From: Delftia acidovorans
GTDB taxonomy: Bacteria > Pseudomonadota > Gammaproteobacteria > Burkholderiales > Burkholderiaceae_C
Assembly: GCA_031286585.1 (NCBI GenBank)
Contig: JAITUC010000038.1
Span: 496,001-560,000, forward strand
Direction: 5' to 3'
DNA length: 64,000 bases
Shown here: positions 55,760 through 64,000 of the stretch, piece after piece
Position numbering within the stretch: the stretch's first letter is position 1
How the letters are laid out: each line of letters opens with the position of its first letter
Translations under genes and position numbers: made by a program
The notes under the pieces: generated by a model
What the model was told of the DNA's origin: nothing
Databases searched by the model: none
Seen by the model: only the letters and a program-made list of their open reading frames with translations

Positions 55760-56148
55760 ATGACGATTTCATCGAAGTCCGTGCCCTGGACCAGTCCCGC
55801 ATCGAAGGCCTCAAGGCCTGGGGCTGGGTCAGCTACCTGCTGCACCTGGTGGTGGCCGTGGCCGCCGTCGTGCCGGGCGCCCAGCCCAGCATCGCGCTGC
55901 TGGTGATCGCCCTGATCATCGATCTGGTCAAGCGCGGCGATGCCGAAGGCAGCTGGATGGCCAACCACTTCTCGTGGCGCATCCGCAGCGTGGTCTGGGC
56001 CGGCATCCTGTACCTGGTCACGGCGCCGCTGTGGCTGCTGTTCTTCGTGCCCGGCTGGATCGCCTGGACCGTCATCTCCATCTGGTTCCTCTACCGCATC
56101 GTGCGCGGCATGGTCGCCATGAACCGCAACCAGGCCGTGGACCGCTGA
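55756..56148 (+). CDS. DUF4870 family membrane protein
   Basis: 130 residues, three membrane segments (YLLHLVVAVAAVVPGAQ, WAGILYLVTAPLWLLFFV, WTVISIWFLYRIVRG) with the DUF4870 pattern of short loops and a charged start. Function unknown. It overlaps the hisE stop by four bases and is therefore part of the his-tat transcript, as in related genomes. Confidence 0.8.
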   Translation: MNDDFIEVRALDQSRIEGLKAWGWVSYLLHLVVAVAAVVPGAQPSIALLVIALIIDLVKRGDAEGSWMANHFSWRIRSVVWAGILYLVTAPLWLLFFVPGWIAWTVISIWFLYRIVRGMVAMNRNQAVDR

Positions 56149-56167
56149 AGGTCCCGGGCAGAGCGCC

Positions 56168-57199
56168 ATGACTCCGACCCCGACCTGCAAGATCAACCTC
56201 GCCCTGCAGGGCGGGGGCTCGCACGGCGCCCTGACCTGGGGCGTGCTCGATGCACTGCTGGAAGACGGCAGCCTTGTCTTCGACGGCATCAGCGGCACCA
56301 GCGCCGGAGCCATGAATGCCGTGGCCCTGGCCCAGGGCTTTGCCAAGGCCGCACGCCAGGAAAGTGATCCGGTGGCCGCCCAGGCGCTGGGAGCGGAGCT
56401 GGCCCGCGCCACGCTGACCGAGCTCTGGGAAGGCGTGGGCACCATGGGCAGCCTGATGTGGGGCGCTCCCCTGCCGGGCAGCCCCTTCATGGGCGTGCTC
56501 AACCAGTTCTTCTCGCCCTACCAGACCAACCCGCTGGACATCAACCCGCTGCGCAAGCTGCTCGAACGGGTCGTGGATTTCGAGGCGCTGACGCATCCGC
56601 CCCTGGAAGGCGTGGTGCCCAAGGTCTTTGTCTGCGCCACCAATGTGCGCACGGGCCGGGGCTGCATCTTTTCGGGCAGAAAACTCAGCGCCGACGCCGT
56701 CATGGCATCGGCCTGCCTGCCTCAGCTGTTCAAGGCCGTGGAAATCGACGGCGAGCCCTACTGGGATGGCGGCTTCTCGGGCAACCCGGCGCTGTACCCG
56801 CTGATCTACGGCACGGCGTCCAGCGACATCCTGCTGGTGCAGATCAACCCCATCGAGCACACCGATCTGCCCAACACGGCGGCCGACATCATGGACCGCA
56901 TGAACGAGGTCACCTTCAATGCCGGCCTGCTGGCCGAGCTGCGCGCCATCGAGTTCGTCAAGCGCCTGCTTGAGCAGGGCAAGCTGGACCCGACACGCTA
57001 CAAAAAGGTGCTTCTGCACCGCGTGGACGGCGGCTCCGTGCTCAAGGGCTATGGCGCCTCTACCAAGACGCGCTCCGACATGCGCTTCGTGCGCGAGCTG
57101 TTCGAGCTCGGGCGCGAGCAGGGCCGGCAGTGGCTTCAGCAGCACCGCAGCGACATCGGCGTGCGCCAGACGCTGCGCATCAACGACAATCCGGCCTGA
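56168..57199 (+). CDS. Patatin-like phospholipase family protein
   Basis: 343 residues. The oxyanion loop QGGGSHGA, nucleophile Ser45 in GISGTSAGAMN and the dyad partner Asp200 in YWDGGFSGNPAL are intact, so it should be an active serine lipid hydrolase. No signal peptide, so probably cytoplasmic. It starts 20 bases after the DUF4870 gene. Substrate and role are not predictable from sequence. Confidence 0.88.
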   Translation: MTPTPTCKINLALQGGGSHGALTWGVLDALLEDGSLVFDGISGTSAGAMNAVALAQGFAKAARQESDPVAAQALGAELARATLTELWEGVGTMGSLMWGAPLPGSPFMGVLNQFFSPYQTNPLDINPLRKLLERVVDFEALTHPPLEGVVPKVFVCATNVRTGRGCIFSGRKLSADAVMASACLPQLFKAVEIDGEPYWDGGFSGNPALYPLIYGTASSDILLVQINPIEHTDLPNTAADIMDRMNEVTFNAGLLAELRAIEFVKRLLEQGKLDPTRYKKVLLHRVDGGSVLKGYGASTKTRSDMRFVRELFELGREQGRQWLQQHRSDIGVRQTLRINDNPA

Positions 57200-57241
57200 T
57201 TTCCAACCTAACGCCCAGCCTCCCAGGATTCCTGTAGCGCC

Positions 57242-57604
57242 ATGCACGACCACGACCCGAACTGCCTGTTTTGCCGCATCACCAAAGGCGAGATCCCTTC
57301 CCGCAAGGTCTATGAGGACGAAGAGGTCTTCGCCTTCCACGACATCCATCCCGGCGCGCCCATCCACTTCCTGATGGTGCCCAAGAAGCACATCCCCTCC
57401 ATGGCCCAGGTCCAGGCCGAGGACGCCCCGCTGCTGGGACGCATGATGGCACTGGCCCCCCGCCTGGCGGCCGAGCAAGGCTGCAACCCGTATCCCGACG
57501 GCGGCTTTCGCCTGGTGGTCAACACGGGCACCGAAGGCGGCCAGGAAGTCCACCACCTGCACATCCACGTCATGGGCGGCCCCCGCCCCTGGCTCAAGGG
57601 CTGA
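57242..57604 (+). CDS. HIT family protein (HinT-like)
   Basis: 120 residues. N-terminal Cys pair CLFCRI, the PIHFLMVPKKHI segment, and the histidine triad HHLHIHV near the end. HinT-type enzymes hydrolyse adenosine phosphoramidates and aminoacyl-adenylates. The end GGPRPWLKG is typical of bacterial HinT. It lies upstream of tatA with a 178-base gap that may hold a tat promoter. Confidence 0.93.
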   Translation: MHDHDPNCLFCRITKGEIPSRKVYEDEEVFAFHDIHPGAPIHFLMVPKKHIPSMAQVQAEDAPLLGRMMALAPRLAAEQGCNPYPDGGFRLVVNTGTEGGQEVHHLHIHVMGGPRPWLKG

Positions 57605-57782
57605 AACACGCCGCAGCGGCCACGCTGCCTGCGCTGGACGGCTGGCACCCGGCACGGGGTGGCCCGCCTCTTGCTTGAGTCCCCCTGTTTCTTGCGTCGG
57701 CCGAACGGCTTTTGTGGGGCCTTGCGAACTCCCGCCATGGCCCGGCGTCTAAAATGACCTGCAATTCTTAGGAGAGATTCTC

Positions 57783-58022
57783 ATGGGCTCGTTTTCCATC
57801 TGGCATTGGCTGATCGTCCTGGCCATCGTGGTTCTGGTGTTCGGCACCAAGAAGCTGAAGAACATCGGTTCCGACCTCGGCGGCGCTGTCAAGGGCTTCA
57901 AGGACGGCATCAAGGACGGCTCGACCTCCACCGACACCCCCGCATCCGCCCCCGGCCAGGTCGCCAGCCAGACGGCTGCCGACAAGACCACCATCGACGT
58001 CGAAGCCAAGCAAAAGAGCTGA
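57783..58022 (+). CDS. tatA: Sec-independent translocase subunit TatA
   Basis: 79 residues, preceded by TAGGAGAG. One N-terminal membrane helix (MGSFSIWHWLIVLAIVVLVFG) followed by the amphipathic helix KKLKNIGSDLGGAVKGFKDGIK and a short charged tail. TatA oligomers form the passage for folded proteins. Followed by tatB after 21 bases. Confidence 0.96.
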   Translation: MGSFSIWHWLIVLAIVVLVFGTKKLKNIGSDLGGAVKGFKDGIKDGSTSTDTPASAPGQVASQTAADKTTIDVEAKQKS

Positions 58023-58043
58023 TGGCCAGCACGCCAAGCTTCC

Positions 58044-58541
58044 ATGTTTGATATCGGCCTTTCCAAGATGGCGCTCATCGGTGCCGTGGCCCTCGTGGTC
58101 ATCGGCCCCGAGAAGCTGCCACGCGTGGCGCGTACCGTCGGCACCCTGCTGGGCAAGGCCCAGCGCTATGTCTCCGATGTGAAGGCCGAGGTCAACCGTT
58201 CGATGGAACTCGACGAGTTGCGCAAGATGAAGGACACCGTGGAGGGCGCGGCGCGCGACGTCGAGCAGTCCATCCACACTTCGGCCGCCAACTTCGAGAA
58301 GGACTGGAACGAGTCCACGGCATCGCTCCACGGCACGTCTTCCTCGTACGACTCCTCTTCCTACGGCTCCGGCAGCGATACGTACAGCGCCGTCGCGCCG
58401 GCCTACCGCCACCCGGGCAAGAACTGGCGCCTCAAGCGTTCCGCCGTGCCGCAGTGGTACAAGGCCCGCTCCGGCGTGCGCACCAAGGCGCAGTCCGGCG
58501 CGGCGCGCGTGGCGCGCTTTCGTCCCCAGAAGTCCCGCTGA
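58044..58541 (+). CDS. tatB: Sec-independent translocase subunit TatB
   Basis: 165 residues. N-terminal helix with the TatB Glu/Pro hinge (MFDIGLSKMALIGAVALVVIGPEKLPRVART) and a long amphipathic helix. The tail is rich in Ser and Tyr (SSSYDSSSYGSGSD) and then basic, longer than in E. coli but usual for this family. With TatC it recognises twin-arginine signals. Confidence 0.94.
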   Translation: MFDIGLSKMALIGAVALVVIGPEKLPRVARTVGTLLGKAQRYVSDVKAEVNRSMELDELRKMKDTVEGAARDVEQSIHTSAANFEKDWNESTASLHGTSSSYDSSSYGSGSDTYSAVAPAYRHPGKNWRLKRSAVPQWYKARSGVRTKAQSGAARVARFRPQKSR

Positions 58542-58691
58542 AGATGCTGGCGCGCCGAGGGCCACGAGGCAACCAGCCCAGCCTCTGCCACCCGGGCACC
58601 CGCCATTGCCGAACCCTGCCCGATCCGTCGGGCTTTCTGCTTTTCACCCCAGGTCCGCGGATGCCCTTGCGGCCCGCCGCGGTTTCGCACC

Positions 58692-59516
58692 ATGTCCGAC
58701 ATTCCACCTAAAGACGACGAGCTGGCAGGCACCGAGCAGCCTTTCGTCCAGCACCTGATGGAGCTGCGCGACCGCCTGCTCTATTGCATCTACGGCATCG
58801 GTCTGGCGATCGCCGTGCTGGCCGTGTGGCCTGGCCCCAACGGGCTGATCGACTTCATTGCCCGTCCCATCAAGGCGCACATGCCGCCCGATGCCAAGCT
58901 CATCGCGGTAGGCGTGTTCACGCCCTTCTTCGTGCCGCTCAAGGTGCTGATGATGGTGGGCGTGCTGGCCGTGCTGCCCTGGATCATGTACCAGATGTGG
59001 GCCTTCGTGGCGCCCGGCCTGTACAGCCATGAAAAGCGCTTCGCGCTGCCGCTGATCATCTTCGGCAGCCTGCTGGCCTATATCGGCATCGCCTTCGTGC
59101 AGTTCTTCGTGCTCGACAAGATGTTCGCCTTCATCCAGGGCTTCACCCCGGACAGCGTGGCGGCCACGCCGGACATCGCCTCGTATGTGGAGGCCATCCT
59201 GTCGCTGTACCTGGCCTTCGGCCTGGCCTTCCAGGTGCCCATCGTGGTCATGCTGCTGGTGCGCTTCGGCCTGGTGGAGATCGACAAGCTCAAGTCCTTC
59301 CGCGGCTACTTCATCGTGGTGGCCTTCATCATTGCCGCCGTGGTCACGCCGCCCGACGTGATCTCCCAGCTGGCCCTGGCCGTGCCCATGTGCATTCTTT
59401 ACGAAATCGGCATCCTGGGTGCCGGCTGGTTCAGCCGCGTCTCCAAGGCGCCGGAAGAGGAAGCCGAACCCGGAACGGCAGTGGACAAACCCGCCAACGA
59501 CAAGCCCGCGCAATAG
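58692..59516 (+). CDS. tatC: Sec-independent translocase subunit TatC
   Basis: 274 residues with six membrane segments. TatC motifs: PFVQHLMELRDRLLYC, the first periplasmic loop, and PWIMYQMWAFVAPGLYSHEKR. It binds the twin-arginine signal peptide. A 150-base gap separates it from tatB, wider than usual but without a terminator. A strong terminator follows, closing the his-tat transcript. Confidence 0.96.
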   Translation: MSDIPPKDDELAGTEQPFVQHLMELRDRLLYCIYGIGLAIAVLAVWPGPNGLIDFIARPIKAHMPPDAKLIAVGVFTPFFVPLKVLMMVGVLAVLPWIMYQMWAFVAPGLYSHEKRFALPLIIFGSLLAYIGIAFVQFFVLDKMFAFIQGFTPDSVAATPDIASYVEAILSLYLAFGLAFQVPIVVMLLVRFGLVEIDKLKSFRGYFIVVAFIIAAVVTPPDVISQLALAVPMCILYEIGILGAGWFSRVSKAPEEEAEPGTAVDKPANDKPAQ

Positions 59517-59535
59517 TCACCACAGCACGAAAAGC

Positions 59536-59568
59536 AAAAAGCCCTTGGTTCATCACCAAGGGCTTTTT
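59536..59568. terminator. Rho-independent terminator after tatC
   Basis: AAAAAGCCCTTGG (59536-59548) pairs with CCAAGGGCTTTTT (59556-59568) around a seven-base loop. The T tract on the plus strand ends the tat transcript; the A run could serve the minus-strand gltD transcript. Confidence 0.92.
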
Positions 59569-59633
59569 CGTAGTTCCCTATCTCTCACGTTCCGACGGGA
59601 GCGTACGAAACTGGCGCCGCCTAAAGCCAGAGA

Positions 59634-59739
59634 CACCGAGGAAGGGCCGCCCCGCACCGAGGGTGTCGTCCCCCTCCCCCGCGAAGCGGGTAGAGAGGCG
59701 CCGTGCCACGGGGGGAAGGCGCGAAGCGACTCAGGGGGA
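59634..59739. repeat. Dispersed palindromic repeat, copy B
   Basis: Second copy of the element at 38302-38388, in the same orientation: GAAGGGCCGCCCCGC, GAGGGTGTCGTCCCCCTCCC, GGGGGAAGGCGCGAAGCG, ACTCAGGGGG. The middle differs: copy B carries an extra roughly 20 bases (GCGAAGCGGGTAGAGAGGCG region). It lies between the tatC terminator and the end of gltD. Confidence 0.75.
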
Positions 59740-59751
59740 GCCCTTACTGCC

Positions 59752-61227
59752 TCAACGCGGCAGGTCGGACGCGCCCATGAGGAACTCGTCGATGGAGCGA
59801 GCAGCCTGGCGGCCTTCGCGGATGGCCCAGACCACCAGGGACTGGCCGCGGCGCACGTCGCCGGCGGCGAAGAGCTTGGGCACGCTGGTGGCGTAGCCGC
59901 CCGTGAAGTCGGTGGTGGCCTTGGCGTTGCCGCGGGCGTCCTTGTCCACGCCAAAGGCATCCAGCACGGCCTGCACGGGGCTGACGAAGCCCATGGCCAG
60001 CAGCACCAGGTCGGCCTTGAGCACCTGCTCGCTGCCGGGCACCTCGACCATCTTGCCGTCCTTCATTTCGATGCGCACGGTCTTGACGGCCGTGACCTGG
60101 CCCTTCTCGCCGATGAATTCCTTGGTGGCGATGGCGAACTCGCGCTCGCAGCCTTCCTCGTGGCTGGAGCTGGTGCGCAGCTTGATCGGCCAGTAGGGCC
60201 AGACCAGGGGCTTGTTCTCCTGCTCGGGCGGCATGGGCATCAGCTCGAACTGGGTCACGCTGACGGCGCCGTGGCGGTTGCTGGTGCCCACGCAGTCGGA
60301 GCCCGTGTCGCCGCCACCGATGACGATGACATGCTTGCCATCGGCCCGCAGCTGGCCCTTGAGCTTGTCGCCAGCGTTGACCTTGTTCTGCTGGGGCAGG
60401 AACTCCATGGCGAAATGGATGCCCTTGAGTTCACGGCCGGGCACTGGCAGGTCGCGCGACTGCTCGGCACCGCCGGTCAGCAGCACGGCGTCGAACTCGG
60501 CCATGAGCTGTTCGGGGCTGACGGTTTCCTTGGCCCAGTTGGTGACCTTGGAGTCTTCGCCCAGGCCGTCCTTGCCCGCCACCAGCACGCCGGTGCGGAT
60601 CTTGACGCCTTCGGCCACGAGCTGCTCGACGCGGCGGTCGATGTGCGACTTCTCCATCTTGAAGTCGGGAATGCCGTAGCGCAGCAGGCCGCCCACGCGG
60701 TCGTTCTTCTCGAACAGCGTGACATCGTGGCCGGCGCGCGCCAGTTGCTGCGATGCGGCCAGGCCCGCGGGACCTGCGCCGACCACGGCGACCTTCTTGC
60801 CGGTCTTGCGGCTGCTGGGCAGCGGCTTGACCCAGCCTTCGGCCCAGGCACGGTCGATGATGGCGTGCTCGATGGACTTGATGCCCACGGCGTCGTCGTT
60901 GATGTTCAGCGTGCAGGCAGCCTCGCAGGGCGCGGGGCAGATGCGGCCGGTGAACTCGGGGAAGTTGTTGGTGCTGTGCAGCACGGCGCTGGCGCTCTTC
61001 CAGCCGCCGTGGAAGACCAGGTCGTTGAAGTCCGGAATGATGTTGTTGACCGGGCAGCCGCTGTTGCAGAACGGCGTGCCGCAGTCCATGCAGCGCGCGC
61101 CCTGGATCTTGGCCTGGCTGTCATCGAGGCCGATGACGAATTCCTTGTAGTGCTTCACGCGCTCGGCGACGGGCGCGTAGCCCTCCTCGAGGCGTTCATA
61201 TTCCATGAAGCCGGTGGTCTTTCCCAT
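59752..61227 (-). CDS. gltD: Glutamate synthase (NADPH), small subunit
   Basis: 491 residues. N-terminal Fe-S cysteines (CMDCGTPFC, ICPAPCEAAC), FAD-binding VVGAGPAGLAA and NADPH-binding VIGGGDTGSDCVG, ending with FAAGDVRRGQSLVVWAIREG. It feeds electrons from NADPH to the large subunit, which makes two glutamates from glutamine and 2-oxoglutarate. Follows gltB by 69 bases. Confidence 0.96.
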   Translation of the reverse strand: MGKTTGFMEYERLEEGYAPVAERVKHYKEFVIGLDDSQAKIQGARCMDCGTPFCNSGCPVNNIIPDFNDLVFHGGWKSASAVLHSTNNFPEFTGRICPAPCEAACTLNINDDAVGIKSIEHAIIDRAWAEGWVKPLPSSRKTGKKVAVVGAGPAGLAASQQLARAGHDVTLFEKNDRVGGLLRYGIPDFKMEKSHIDRRVEQLVAEGVKIRTGVLVAGKDGLGEDSKVTNWAKETVSPEQLMAEFDAVLLTGGAEQSRDLPVPGRELKGIHFAMEFLPQQNKVNAGDKLKGQLRADGKHVIVIGGGDTGSDCVGTSNRHGAVSVTQFELMPMPPEQENKPLVWPYWPIKLRTSSSHEEGCEREFAIATKEFIGEKGQVTAVKTVRIEMKDGKMVEVPGSEQVLKADLVLLAMGFVSPVQAVLDAFGVDKDARGNAKATTDFTGGYATSVPKLFAAGDVRRGQSLVVWAIREGRQAARSIDEFLMGASDLPR

Positions 61228-61296
61228 GATTCGTTGTCCTGATGTGTGGGGTGCAGGGATGGATGCGGGCCGCTGCCCACATCCTTCGCTTCCTTG

Positions 61297-63999
<2,703 letters not shown>

Positions 64000-64000
64000 G

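Overview
The window looks like chromosome from a GC-rich betaproteobacterium of the family Comamonadaceae (Delftia / Comamonas / Acidovorax type). The reasons are the gene content and order (mla-ibaG-murA-hisG-hisD, hisF-hisI-hisE-tatABC, gltBD), the protein sequences, and a C-terminal tail of IPTL-CTERM type. The genus is inference. No rRNA, tRNA, CRISPR or replication origin was seen.

Left region (1-19.8 kb) is accessory and almost all on the minus strand. Read in transcription order it holds a 1499-aa surface protein with a sorting tail (15330-19829), a secreted protein with two rhodanese-like domains lacking catalytic cysteines (14383-15333), a 1572-aa secreted protein with Ig-like repeats and a Gly-rich tail (9634-14352), a full-length RHS/YD-repeat protein (5505-9524) and a Sel1-repeat gene in the immunity position (5081-5491). 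Downstream lie a decayed RHS core remnant (about 4735-4990), a 5'-truncated and frameshifted second RHS gene with a cysteine-rich tip (835-4401), its small membrane-anchored partner (441-851), and fragments that resemble an IS5-type insertion sequence at the edge. Both RHS tips and the head of the 1572-aa protein are AT-rich against GC-rich bodies. I infer a polymorphic-toxin locus with a growing array of displaced tips and a possible dedicated surface apparatus.

Middle region (20.1-53.9 kb) is mostly housekeeping. A DegS/HtrA-like protease, an aldose-epimerase-like protein and a Spherulin-4-like lipoprotein come first. Next, on the minus strand, is a long co-directional run: mlaF-E-D-A-C-B, an ABC-2 exporter, ibaG, murA, hisG, hisD, then a vapBC toxin-antitoxin pair, then hisC, hisB, hisH, hisA. 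Upstream of mla lie a polar amino acid ABC transporter and a complete pelABCDEFG exopolysaccharide operon. Upstream of pelA and divergent from it is a GalE-family epimerase whose active site has a Cys at the position that lets the enzyme accept N-acetylated sugars. That would supply UDP-GalNAc for Pel.

Right region (54-64 kb) is on the plus strand: hisF, hisI, hisE, a DUF4870 membrane protein, a patatin-like phospholipase, a HIT protein and tatABC. It ends with gltD and the 3' part of gltB on the minus strand. The histidine pathway is thus split into hisGD/CBHA (minus) and hisFIE (plus) about 30 kb apart. Inverting the segment between the 3' end of hisA and the 5' end of hisF would restore a single hisGDCBHAFIE run, so one inversion is the simplest explanation.
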